Below, piece by piece: positions 25,497 to 32,979 of a stretch of DNA of 62,444 nt (positions are counted from its first letter, which is position 1; each line of letters begins with the position of its first letter). The position numbers and the translations under genes are program-made. This DNA is from JAHBTB01 sp964451255 (GTDB lineage Bacteria > Armatimonadota > Fimbriimonadia > Fimbriimonadales > Fimbriimonadaceae). The notes beneath the pieces are model-generated. The model saw nothing but the letters and a program-made list of their open reading frames with translations. It was not told where the DNA came from and did not search any database. The stretch spans positions 1-62,444 of the forward strand of contig CAYVHL010000011.1 of the NCBI GenBank assembly GCA_964451255.1. The letters run 5' to 3'.

Positions 25497-25558
25497 CGGC
25501 GGCCCCCCTGACCGCCACCCCCTGCATAAGAGGGGAATTGATCGGATACCTCTCGTCT
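25497..25558 (-). repeat. palindromic repeat copy C with same 27-bp tail
   Basis: Same orientation as copy B. The hairpin part (CCGCCACCCCCTGCATAAG then AGGGG) is more diverged, while the tail (GGGGAATTGATCGGATACC and on) is well preserved. Together with D it makes a head-to-head inverted pair. Confidence 0.75.
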
Positions 25559-25561
25559 TGC

Positions 25562-25611
25562 GGGGATAGATTCCCCTCCTGTGGAGGGGTGCCCGAAGGG
25601 CGGGGTGGTCT
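25562..25611 (+). repeat. palindromic repeat copy D
   Basis: GGGGATAGATTCCCC, then CCCCTCC-TGT-GGAGGGG (25573-25589), then GCCC-GAA-GGGC and GGGGTGGT. Same orientation and layout as copy A. Its second hairpin is a perfect 4-bp stem with a GAA loop. Confidence 0.85.
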
Positions 25612-25728
25612 CTCTCCTGCCGCGCACAGAAGCCATGAATACAATCTGGTCGGTGCGGGTGCGTCGGTGCCGCCCCGCACCGTATCAACGAGGCTCTGGC
25701 CTGACTTTCAGACCATCACTGGCGCTCT
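25612..25728. other. intergenic stretch between repeat cluster and ThuA-like gene
   Basis: No gene, terminator or clear promoter hexamer was recognised in this 117-bp stretch, apart from low-complexity GC-rich sequence. Confidence 0.4.
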
Positions 25729-26739
25729 ATGGGCGGTGGCACGTTGAACTGGGCGCTGATCTTGGCTGGTGCGATGATGTCAGATCTTCCCGGGACGGTC
25801 ACTTACAACGGGATAGATGGGCCTGGCAAAGGTAAACAGATCGTTCTATTGTCTGGTGACGAAGAATACCGCTCCGAAGAAGGTCTCCCCCAACTCGCGA
25901 AAATTCTGGCCGTCCGCTATGGCTTTTCCTGCACGGTGGTCTTTTCGATGGCCAAAGACGGCACGATAGATCCGACCGTGCAAGACAATGAACCAGGGAT
26001 CGCGGCTCTCAAGACCGCAGACATTTGCATCATGCTGATGCGCTTCCGGCATTGGGACGACGTCCAGATGGGCACGTTCGTGGATTACGTCGCTTCTAAC
26101 AAGCCGATCTTAGCCCTCCGGACCAGCACTCACGCCTTTGCTTTTCCGACAAATTCGGCCACAAAGTTCGGGCGCCTCTCTTGGAACAGCCAAGAGTGGC
26201 CAGGTGGATTCGGCCGCCAGATCCTTGGTGAGACGTGGGTCGACCACTGGGGCCAGCACGGCGTCCAAGCGACCCGAGGCGTGATCGAGCCTGGGAAGGC
26301 AGACCACCCGATCCTCCAAGGCGTCGGCGAGGTATTTGGGACGACCGACGTCTATGAAGCCCACCCGCCTGCTGACGCTGAAATCCTCCTGCGCGGGCAG
26401 GTGGTCGAGGGCCTCAATCCCACCGACCCGCCAGCAACCGGGACGAGAAAGACCGCAAACGGCAAGACACAGGGGATCAACGATCCGATGATGCCGATTC
26501 TTTGGACAAGAAAACGTGGCCACGGCCACACCGTCACGTGCACCATGGGCGCGGCCACCGACCTACTGGACGAGGGGTTGCGACGCCTCCTCGTCAACAG
26601 CGTCTTTTGGCAACTCGGACTTACCGTGCCGCCAAAAGCGGACGTCAGGCTGGTAGGCCAGTATCAACCGAGTCCCTACGGCTTCGGCAATCACAAAAGG
26701 GGCGTGAGGCCAGAGGACCTGAAACTCAGCTCAGGCTAA
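25729..26739 (+). CDS. ThuA-like domain protein
   Basis: A 336-residue protein of the trehalose-utilisation (ThuA) / type 1 glutamine amidotransferase-like fold. Motifs include IVLLSGDEEYRSEEGLPQLAKIL, ADICIMLMRFRHWDD, PILALRTSTHAFAFP, LGETWVDHWGQHG and GHGHTVTCTMGAATD. A short hydrophobic N-terminus (NWALILAGAMM) may be a signal peptide; TTG 25744 is a possible alternative start that would begin directly at it. ThuA-like proteins are common in Planctomycetes-type carbohydrate loci; their activity is uncertain. The 3' end overlaps the convergent R3H gene by 9 bp. Confidence 0.8.
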   Translation: MGGGTLNWALILAGAMMSDLPGTVTYNGIDGPGKGKQIVLLSGDEEYRSEEGLPQLAKILAVRYGFSCTVVFSMAKDGTIDPTVQDNEPGIAALKTADICIMLMRFRHWDDVQMGTFVDYVASNKPILALRTSTHAFAFPTNSATKFGRLSWNSQEWPGGFGRQILGETWVDHWGQHGVQATRGVIEPGKADHPILQGVGEVFGTTDVYEAHPPADAEILLRGQVVEGLNPTDPPATGTRKTANGKTQGINDPMMPILWTRKRGHGHTVTCTMGAATDLLDEGLRRLLVNSVFWQLGLTVPPKADVRLVGQYQPSPYGFGNHKRGVRPEDLKLSSG

Positions 26740-28383
26740 CTTGACCGGCAAGATGCGCAACCTTCGTTGCGGCTCCTGACCGACGCTTTCGCTTGCCAGT
26801 TTCTTCCCTTCTGCGATCTGGTGCTGGAGCTTGCGGGTCCGGGCGTCCGCGGGAGCCAGCTCGACCGGCTTCCCCGTCTGCAAGACGGATTCGATCGCCT
26901 GCGAAACCTCGGTGGCGGCCGCTTGGTGACGGTCTGCGTCGGGTGCTGTGCCACGGACGATCTCTTCTACGGCCTGGGAAATCTGGCTGAACGTGTTGCT
27001 CTTCACGACCACCGTCGGCACAGACCTGCCCAGGTCCTTGAGCTTCCCACCCTTGGCTTGCACCGAGGTGCGGATGGCGATCACCGCGTCGGCCTGATGG
27101 ATGTCTGAAGTGATGTAGGCGGGAGCCTTTTTCTCTCGGATCGCCCTTTCAAGCCGTGTCCGCGCGATGCCATAAGGGTAGATCCGGACGACGTTGACCT
27201 TCTTCACCGCGTCCTTGGTAGTTTCAGGCCGCTCCCGATCGGGCTTTTCGCGTCCGAACAGACCCTCCTGCTTCTTCGTGTGCTCCCGTTGCGGACGCGA
27301 ACGACGGGTCGTGGCCTCGTCCTCCTGGCGCGTGGCCAATGACGGGAACCGCTCGTTGAAACCCGGCTCGTCCAAGTCCGGCACAAGCTCCTTTTGCACG
27401 ACTTCGACCGAGCCACCCGTCCGGACACGCACCTCTGGCCTGGGCGCTATCCCTCGCAACATGAGGTCCACCGTCTTTTGGACGTTGTGATGGACGGCCA
27501 GCCTGTCGAAGTCCAGTAGCTCGATGACGACGTCGAACGTCGGCGGCGCCTTGCGCTCCAGGACGGTCTTTTGCGTCCCCCGACGCCGGGCTTCGTCGTC
27601 GCTGAGGGTGACGGCCTGGATACCGCCCACCAGGTCGCACAGCGACGGGTTCAGCATCAGGTTCTCCAGGCTCTGGCCGTGGGCTGTGCCGATCAGTTGA
27701 ACCCCGCGCTCGGCGATCGTCCGTGCCGCCGTCGCCTCCGCCTCGTTGCCGATCTCGTCGATGACGATCACCTCGGGCATGTGGTTCTCGACCGCTTCGA
27801 TCATCACCGCGTGCTGACGAACCGGGTCGCTGACCTGCATACGCCGGGAACTGCCGATCGCCGGGTGGGGCACGTCACCGTCGCCGCCGATCTCGTTGCT
27901 GGTGTCGACGATGACGACACGCTTGTTCACTTCGTCGGCAAGAACCCGGGCGACCTCGCGTAGCTTTGTTGTCTTGCCGACGCCAGGGCGGCCGAGGATC
28001 AAGATGGACTGCGCGCTTCGGACGATGTCGTCAATGATGTCGATCGTCCCCTCGAGCGCCCTCCCCACCCGACAAGTCAGGCCGATCACCTTGTCGTGCC
28101 GGTTGCGGATCGCGCTGATACGATGCAAGGTCCGTTCGATGCCGGCGCGGTTGTCGCCGCCGAACGCGCCGATCGCCTTGACTACGTAGTCGATGTCATG
28201 TTCGGTGACGATCGTCTGGGGCCAGCGCTCCACGCTGGACATGAAACGGCACTCCGCGGGGCGGCCGTAGTCAAGGACGACTTCGACCAGGCTCCTCAGG
28301 TCAGGATGGACTTCAAGTTTTTCTCGGACGACCGGCGGGAGGATCTCCAGCAGTTCGGGCAGACCGTCATGCGACCAAGACAT
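26731..28383 (-). CDS. Ycf45/SpoIIIAA-like AAA ATPase with C-terminal R3H domain
   Basis: A 550-residue cytoplasmic protein. An AAA/RecA-like ATPase occupies about residues 60-300: Walker A GRPGVGKTTK, Walker B EVIVIDEIGNEAEA, sensor-like VQLIGTAHGQSLENL. It resembles SpoIIIAA and the cyanobacterial/plastid Ycf45. A charged linker, a second conserved domain (YPYGIARTRLERAIREKKAP to KSNTFSQISQAVEEI), and a terminal R3H nucleic-acid-binding motif (RKLQHQIAEGKKLA then VGQEPQRRLRILP) follow. It probably binds single-stranded nucleic acid with ATP hydrolysis; its function is undefined. ATG 28383 has TAGTAA 7 bp upstream on the minus strand, a near match to TAnnnT. Confidence 0.9.
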   Translation of the reverse strand: MSWSHDGLPELLEILPPVVREKLEVHPDLRSLVEVVLDYGRPAECRFMSSVERWPQTIVTEHDIDYVVKAIGAFGGDNRAGIERTLHRISAIRNRHDKVIGLTCRVGRALEGTIDIIDDIVRSAQSILILGRPGVGKTTKLREVARVLADEVNKRVVIVDTSNEIGGDGDVPHPAIGSSRRMQVSDPVRQHAVMIEAVENHMPEVIVIDEIGNEAEATAARTIAERGVQLIGTAHGQSLENLMLNPSLCDLVGGIQAVTLSDDEARRRGTQKTVLERKAPPTFDVVIELLDFDRLAVHHNVQKTVDLMLRGIAPRPEVRVRTGGSVEVVQKELVPDLDEPGFNERFPSLATRQEDEATTRRSRPQREHTKKQEGLFGREKPDRERPETTKDAVKKVNVVRIYPYGIARTRLERAIREKKAPAYITSDIHQADAVIAIRTSVQAKGGKLKDLGRSVPTVVVKSNTFSQISQAVEEIVRGTAPDADRHQAAATEVSQAIESVLQTGKPVELAPADARTRKLQHQIAEGKKLASESVGQEPQRRLRILPVKLA

Positions 28384-28473
28384 GCGTCACTTACTATGAC
28401 GCCAGTTAGCGCGGCGAAGCGTCAGGGTTGTGGCTTCTGTCCATGGCACTGCCGCAGACCTGGTGATTACACG

Positions 28474-28495
28474 GGGGGTCGGCGAGTCCGCCCCC
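28474..28495 (-). other. GC-rich hairpin at the end of the HtrA gene
   Basis: On the minus strand the sequence forms GGGGG/CCCCC and CGG/CCG arms around ACTCG, starting at the HtrA stop codon. No T-tract follows, so it is at best a weak or factor-assisted terminator or a 3'-end stabiliser between htrA and the Ycf45-like gene. Confidence 0.3.
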
Positions 28496-29652
28496 TAGTC
28501 GCTGATGGAGCTGGCCAGCACCACCCGGACATCCGAAGTCTTGCCTCCGCTCCAGATTTTGAAGGTCACTGTCTCCCCTGGACGCTTCGCCGTCAGTGCG
28601 ACGAGAAAGCCCTGCAAACCGTCTATGGCCGAACCGTCCATCGCGGTGACGATGTCGAGCGGCTTGATCCCGGCCCTCGCCGCTGGGCCACCCGGTGCGA
28701 CATCCTGGACGATCACACCGCTTTCTGGTGGAGGGCTGCTGGATCCCGTTTCGTTTTGGATCTGCCGTCGTGCCCGCGAACTCCGCAGGATTCCGTCGCG
28801 TTGGTAGTAGGTGAATCCAGGGTCGCCATACTGGACGTGGCCCGACTTGACGATGTCCCGGACGACCTCTTTGACCCGGTTGACCGGTATGGCGAATCCG
28901 ATCCCGATCGAGCCGCCGTTCGTGCTGGCGATCGACGTGTTGATGCCGACAAGGTTGCCGTCGGCGTCCACTAGCGCCCCACCTGAGTTGCCATGGTTGA
29001 TCGCAGCGTCCGTCTGGATGCCATCGACAAAGAGGGCGTCGTCACCTTGGATCGGTCGCCCGACGCTGCTGACGATCCCGAGGCTGACTGTGTTGGAGAA
29101 CCCGAGCGGGTTGCCGACCGCCAGAACCCACTCTCCGGGTTGCAAAGCAGAGCTGTCACCGAGTTGGATCGGCTTGGCATCCGGAGAGTCGATCTTGAGC
29201 ACGGCGAGATCCGAGCGTCGGTCGGTTCCAACGATGGTGGCGTCCGCCGACTTGCCGTCGCTGAAGGTCACCGAGACCGAGTCCGCCAGGGGCCCGTTGG
29301 GTGACTCCAGCCTGACCACATGGTTATTGGTCACCACGTAGCCGTCCGAGACCACGACACCCGAACCCTGTGCGTAGGCTTCGCGGAAGTGGCGACCGAA
29401 GAAGTCCTCGCCCTCGGCGGTCGTCTGAATGCTCACGACACTCTGCAAGGCACGCTTGGCGGGTTCACGGAAGTCAAACCCCACCGGGGAAGTCGACGCA
29501 TTGAACATCTTCGCCGTTCCGGGCCCCGCGAACACGACATCACGATGCTGCCCCGTACGGACAATGCGGTCCAATTGCAACGCACCGAAGACGGCGGCGA
29601 ACACCGCCGCGAACACTCCGACCCCCACCCCGACGACCCTTGACCCTTTCAT
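28495..29652 (-). CDS. HtrA/DegP-type trypsin-like serine protease with PDZ domain
   Basis: A 385-residue envelope protease. An N-terminal signal anchor (VGVGVGVFAAVFAAVFGAL) is followed by an S1C protease domain with the full triad: His in VVTNNHVVRL, Asp in DRRSDLAVLKID, Ser in INHGNSGGALVD. A single PDZ domain (GVIVQDVAPGGPAARAGI) ends the protein. Family members degrade or refold misfolded periplasmic proteins. ATG 29652 has AGGAGA 4 nt upstream, and TAGAAT (minus strand, 29679-29684) fits as its -10 element, giving a leader of about 20 nt. It is divergent from rlmN. Confidence 0.92.
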   Translation of the reverse strand: MKGSRVVGVGVGVFAAVFAAVFGALQLDRIVRTGQHRDVVFAGPGTAKMFNASTSPVGFDFREPAKRALQSVVSIQTTAEGEDFFGRHFREAYAQGSGVVVSDGYVVTNNHVVRLESPNGPLADSVSVTFSDGKSADATIVGTDRRSDLAVLKIDSPDAKPIQLGDSSALQPGEWVLAVGNPLGFSNTVSLGIVSSVGRPIQGDDALFVDGIQTDAAINHGNSGGALVDADGNLVGINTSIASTNGGSIGIGFAIPVNRVKEVVRDIVKSGHVQYGDPGFTYYQRDGILRSSRARRQIQNETGSSSPPPESGVIVQDVAPGGPAARAGIKPLDIVTAMDGSAIDGLQGFLVALTAKRPGETVTFKIWSGGKTSDVRVVLASSISD

Positions 29653-29678
29653 CTGTCTCCTGTTTCCCCTACAACGGC

Positions 29679-29684
29679 ATTCTA
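29679..29684 (-). promoter_or_regulatory. TAGAAT -10 element for HtrA gene
   Basis: On the minus strand TAGAAT lies 26 bp before ATG 29652. An AGGAGA Shine-Dalgarno sequence sits in the leader, so this gene uses a conventional ribosome-binding site. Confidence 0.4.
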
Positions 29685-29706
29685 GGGCTCAAACGTGGCC
29701 TACTGG

Positions 29707-29712
29707 TACACT
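29707..29712 (+). promoter_or_regulatory. TACACT -10 element within the 5' open frame of rlmN
   Basis: TACACT lies 9 bp before an in-frame TTG at 29722. If it is the promoter, the upstream GTG at 29695 cannot be used from this transcript. Confidence 0.35.
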
Positions 29713-29721
29713 TTCCGAACT

Positions 29722-30801
29722 TTGGCCCCAGACTCGACGCCACTGGTCGGCATGACCACCGCCGAGCTCCGCGAAGTGGCCGCCTCGCTTGGAGAACGCC
29801 CGTTCCGCGGCGCTCAAGTCGCCAACTGGCTCTACAAGCGCCAAGCAGTCGACGTCGCCGACATGGCTGATCTGCCTTCGGCGTTCCGTGCAGGCCTCGC
29901 CAAAGGGTACCGGGTCTCGAACCAAGTCCAAGCCGACCACCGTCGATCCACCGACGGTGTGGACAAGTTGCTCCTGCACAACGGGGACGGACAGGTCTAC
30001 GAATGCGTGTTGTTGCCCTACGAGGACAGGGTCAGTTGTTGCCTGTCTTCGCAGGTGGGATGCCCGATGGGTTGCACATTCTGCGCCACTGGCCTGGGAG
30101 GATTTGACCGCGACCTGGGTGTGGACGAGATCGTCGGCCAGTACTTATGGCTCCAGAGGCTGAGCCTCCGGCGCATCAGCCACGTCGTATTCATGGGCAT
30201 GGGAGAGCCGCTGTTGAACATCGCGAACGTCGTGCGGTCTTTGCGCGTTCTCCACGAGGAGGTCGGCCTGAGCTACCGCCATCTGACCGTTTCCACCGTC
30301 GGCCTGGTGCCCCAGATCCTCCTGTTAGCCCACGAGGGGTTGCCGATCCACCTGGCCCTCTCCCTCCATTCGGCGGTCGACGAGACTCGGAGCCGACTAA
30401 TGCCTGTCAACCACCGCTGGCCGGTGGCGGAAGTCTGGTCCGCCATGCGCCAGTATCACAAAGCCACCGGGCGTAAGGTGACGGTCGAGTACTTGCTGAT
30501 CGACAGGCTCAACGACACGCCGGAACAAGCGCGCGCGCTCGCCAAGCTCGTGAGGGGCACGCCGACCGTCGTGAACCTCATCCCGTTCAACTACGTTGAC
30601 ACGGAGCAGGGCTTCCGTCGGCCTGCCAAGGAGCGGGTCAGGGCGTTCCGTTCGATCCTCGAAGGTGAACGGGTCAACGTCACCGAGCGGGTCGAACGCG
30701 GGCACGACATCGCCGCCGCGTGCGGCCAGTTGGCCGGACAACACACCGGAAGGTTCGCCAGGAGGGCACGGACATCCGAATTGCCGCTTACACCTTTGTA
30801 G
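29722..30801 (+). CDS. rlmN: 23S rRNA/tRNA adenine-C2 methyltransferase RlmN
   Basis: A 359-residue radical SAM enzyme that methylates C2 of A2503 in 23S rRNA and A37 in some tRNAs. The N-terminal helical domain has FRGAQVANWLYKR. The iron-sulfur motif CxxxCxxC is in SQVGCPMGCTFCATG, and MGMGEPLLN follows. The resolving cysteine is in GHDIAAACGQLAG near the C-terminus. Start is uncertain: GTG 29695, TTG 29722 or ATG 29752 are all in frame. TTG was chosen because TACACT ends 9 bp before it and the family usually has a few residues before the LVGMTTAEL region. First gene of the Lpt operon; its end overlaps lptC. Confidence 0.88.
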   Translation: MAPDSTPLVGMTTAELREVAASLGERPFRGAQVANWLYKRQAVDVADMADLPSAFRAGLAKGYRVSNQVQADHRRSTDGVDKLLLHNGDGQVYECVLLPYEDRVSCCLSSQVGCPMGCTFCATGLGGFDRDLGVDEIVGQYLWLQRLSLRRISHVVFMGMGEPLLNIANVVRSLRVLHEEVGLSYRHLTVSTVGLVPQILLLAHEGLPIHLALSLHSAVDETRSRLMPVNHRWPVAEVWSAMRQYHKATGRKVTVEYLLIDRLNDTPEQARALAKLVRGTPTVVNLIPFNYVDTEQGFRRPAKERVRAFRSILEGERVNVTERVERGHDIAAACGQLAGQHTGRFARRARTSELPLTPL

Positions 30802-31346
30802 CCGCCACAGCCCTTTTGGGGGGCTGCGGGTCACCCAAGCCTGAGCCGAGCCCCAACGCCGAAACGAAGACGCCGGACAAGTCGAGCATCCCCGTCGAGA
30901 CTGGCCGGGTCACAATCACCGCGAGAGGCGAGGACGGCGAACTCAGCTGGGTGGCCAAGGCCAGCAGGAGCTCTCTCGTCGTGGCCGACCAAGCTTCGAA
31001 AGCCATGCTCACCGACGTCGATGGCGAGATTTATATGAACGGCGCCGTCGCCAGTCGCTTCAGCGCGGATCAAGCCGAAGCCGACAACGCCACGCGCGAA
31101 CTTGTCATGAACGGCCACGTCGTCATCAAGAGCGAGCCGCCGCCGCCGGGCGTCAAGAGCAGTCTGCCAGCCCAACCCGTCGAGATCAACGCCGACCGGG
31201 CCAAGTGGCTGGACGACCGCAGGGTGGTCGCCGCCCAAGGTAGCGTTTGGGTTCGCTCGTCCGTCTACCAGATGGGGGAGTACCCCGAGTTATGGGCGAC
31301 GCAAGACCTCCGCAAGATCGGCACGCCTGACCGGTTCCAACCATGA
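30774..31346 (+). CDS. lptC: LptC-like lipopolysaccharide export lipoprotein, probable ATC start
   Basis: About 190 residues. An N-terminal lipoprotein signal ends in the lipobox LLGGC, followed by a Pro/Glu-rich linker. A beta-jellyroll of the LptC/OstA type follows (TARGEDGELSWVAKASRSSL, VDGEIYMNGAVASRFSADQA, LVMNGHVVIKS). LptC links the LptBFG ATPase to periplasmic LptA. The only ordinary start codon in frame is GTG 30720, 54 bp upstream, which would add 18 polar residues before the signal. Instead, AGGAGG (30760-30765) is placed 8 nt before ATC 30774, which gives a perfect signal peptide. Overlaps rlmN and, at its end, lptA. Confidence 0.8.
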   Translation: MRIAAYTFVAATALLGGCGSPKPEPSPNAETKTPDKSSIPVETGRVTITARGEDGELSWVAKASRSSLVVADQASKAMLTDVDGEIYMNGAVASRFSADQAEADNATRELVMNGHVVIKSEPPPPGVKSSLPAQPVEINADRAKWLDDRRVVAAQGSVWVRSSVYQMGEYPELWATQDLRKIGTPDRFQP

Positions 31347-32215
31347 GACCACGCCCGACACTCCTTGCCTTCGTTGCCGTCGCCATGACCCTGGCGGTCG
31401 CCCAGACGACCCGCCAAGAACCGTCGTTCGCCGACACCGCCGGACGGTTCGCCGTCCATGGGGTCAAGAAACCCTTGATCTCAGGCAACCCAAGCGAAGG
31501 GAAGATCCACATCGACTTTATCGGAGACCCCCTCTCCGGGTTCAGCAAGGATCAGGGTCTCGAGTTCAGGGCGCGTCACGCCGTCGGCGACCTAAAGACG
31601 CAAGGGAGCGGCTTTTCCGTCCAGAACTTCACCCTGGAAGGCGACGTGTGGCTCAAGGTCACCGGCAAGTCGGCTGCGCCAGCGAAGGAAGGTGCTACCA
31701 CCCCGAGCGCGCCGCCGGTGACCGAGGTGACCTCGTCGAAGATCGTCCTGGTCGACGGGGCCGACCAAGCGACGGTCGATTCGCCGGGAGCCTTGAAGCT
31801 GACGTCGAGCGTCGGAGGCGCGGATAGCCGCAAGATCATCCTGAAAGGCCCCAACGCCAAGATCACGATGGATCCCCTGACAAAGCCTTCCGACGACGCG
31901 GTCAGGTCGGTCGTGATGTCAGGGAAGACGACTGTCGACGTGGACACGGTGGCAAAGTCGGTGGACGGCACCGTCCGAAAAGTCTCGATGACTGTGACCG
32001 GGGATCAATTGCGGTTCGACCGCACGACCCGCGAGATAACCCTTTCCGGTCACGTGCATGTGACGGGCAGGAGCACTAGCGACAGCGCGGGGATCACGGG
32101 GACGCTGGACGCCGAGGTCTTCACCCTCCAACTGACCAAGGACCACGAAGTCGTCGGGTGGACGTTGGGCAAGGGCTCAGGTTCGTTCGATGGCAAGGCC
32201 AAGGACGGCGGATGA
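31343..32215 (+). CDS. lptA: LptA/OstA-like periplasmic protein
   Basis: A 290-residue exported protein. The signal peptide is RPTLLAFVAVAMTLAVAQ. Repeated beta-strand units of the OstA type fill the rest (LEFRARHAVGDLKTQGSGFS, TSSKIVLVDGADQATVDSPG, LRFDRTTREITLSGHVHVTG). LptA forms the periplasmic bridge carrying lipopolysaccharide from the inner to the outer membrane. It is longer than E. coli LptA (185), with an insert between the strands. ATG 31343 overlaps the lptC stop (ATGA), and its own stop overlaps lptB. Assignment rests on the fold motif and the operon. Confidence 0.8.
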   Translation: MRPRPTLLAFVAVAMTLAVAQTTRQEPSFADTAGRFAVHGVKKPLISGNPSEGKIHIDFIGDPLSGFSKDQGLEFRARHAVGDLKTQGSGFSVQNFTLEGDVWLKVTGKSAAPAKEGATTPSAPPVTEVTSSKIVLVDGADQATVDSPGALKLTSSVGGADSRKIILKGPNAKITMDPLTKPSDDAVRSVVMSGKTTVDVDTVAKSVDGTVRKVSMTVTGDQLRFDRTTREITLSGHVHVTGRSTSDSAGITGTLDAEVFTLQLTKDHEVVGWTLGKGSGSFDGKAKDGG

Positions 32216-32979
32216 GAATCCGGGCCGAGCACCTGGTCAAGGCATACAAGAAACGCCGCGTCGTCGACGACGTGTCCATCGAACTCGACCAAAGCGAAGT
32301 CGTCGGCCTGCTCGGCCCCAACGGCGCCGGCAAGACGACCACGTTTTACATGGTCACCGGCCTGGTTCGGCCGAACAGTGGCAAGGTCTACTTCGACGAC
32401 CAAGACGTCACCGGCCTGCCGATGTACATGAGGGCGCGGGCCGGTGTCGGCTACCTGGCCCAAGAGGCGAGCGTCTTCCGCAAACTCACGGTCGAGGACA
32501 ACATCCGCCTCGTGCTCGAGATGAACGGTGTCAGCCGACACGAAGCCGACACGAAGATCGAGGAGTTGTGCGAGAGCCTGCACATCTCCGGACTCCGGAA
32601 GTCTGAGGGGCAGGTTCTCTCAGGGGGTGAGAGGAGGCGGGTCGAGATCGCCCGTGCGCTGGCCACCGAACCGAAGTTCATCCTCTTGGACGAACCGTTC
32701 ACAGGTATCGACCCCAAGACCATCGAGGAACTCCAGCACATCATCGCCAGGCTGGCGAAGCAAGGCATCGGAATCCTGATCACCGACCACAACGTCGAGG
32801 CGACCCTCAACATCACCGACCGGGTCTACATCCTGGTTGACGGGCAGATCATCGCCGAGGGCGACCAGACGACCATCCGCGCCAACGAGCTTGTGCGCAA
32901 CCACTATCTCGGCCATGGATTTGACCGCGTCCAGTCCGAGCGCCAGACGCCGGGAGCGTCCGGAGAAGCGGGCCAGTGA
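32212..32979 (+). CDS. lptB: lipopolysaccharide export ABC transporter ATPase LptB
   Basis: A 255-residue ABC ATPase of the LptB family. Walker A is GPNGAGKTT, the signature is LSGGERRRVEIARAL, Walker B is KFILLDEPF, and the H-loop is in LITDHNVEATLNITD. The block MYMRARAGVGYLAQEASVFRKLTVEDN is diagnostic of LptB. It powers extraction of lipopolysaccharide from the inner membrane with LptF/G. ATG 32212 overlaps the lptA stop; its own end overlaps the permease gene (GTGA). Confidence 0.95.
   Translation: MRIRAEHLVKAYKKRRVVDDVSIELDQSEVVGLLGPNGAGKTTTFYMVTGLVRPNSGKVYFDDQDVTGLPMYMRARAGVGYLAQEASVFRKLTVEDNIRLVLEMNGVSRHEADTKIEELCESLHISGLRKSEGQVLSGGERRRVEIARALATEPKFILLDEPFTGIDPKTIEELQHIIARLAKQGIGILITDHNVEATLNITDRVYILVDGQIIAEGDQTTIRANELVRNHYLGHGFDRVQSERQTPGASGEAGQ

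Noticed and set aside
25020..25611. Repeat cluster read as rho-independent terminators of the propeller and DUF559 genes
   Set aside because: Hairpins lack T-tracts, occur in both orientations, and copies match over about 40 bp including non-stem bases, which points to a repeated element.
25259..25688. Several open frames of 60-125 codons across the repeat cluster on both strands
   Set aside because: They are made of repeat-derived Pro/Gly/Ser-rich sequence and shadow the DUF559 gene; none has a start signal.
29695..29721. GTG 29695 as the rlmN start
   Set aside because: In frame and possible, but a TACACT element lies inside it, right before TTG 29722, and the extra residues have no family match. 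Kept as an alternative.
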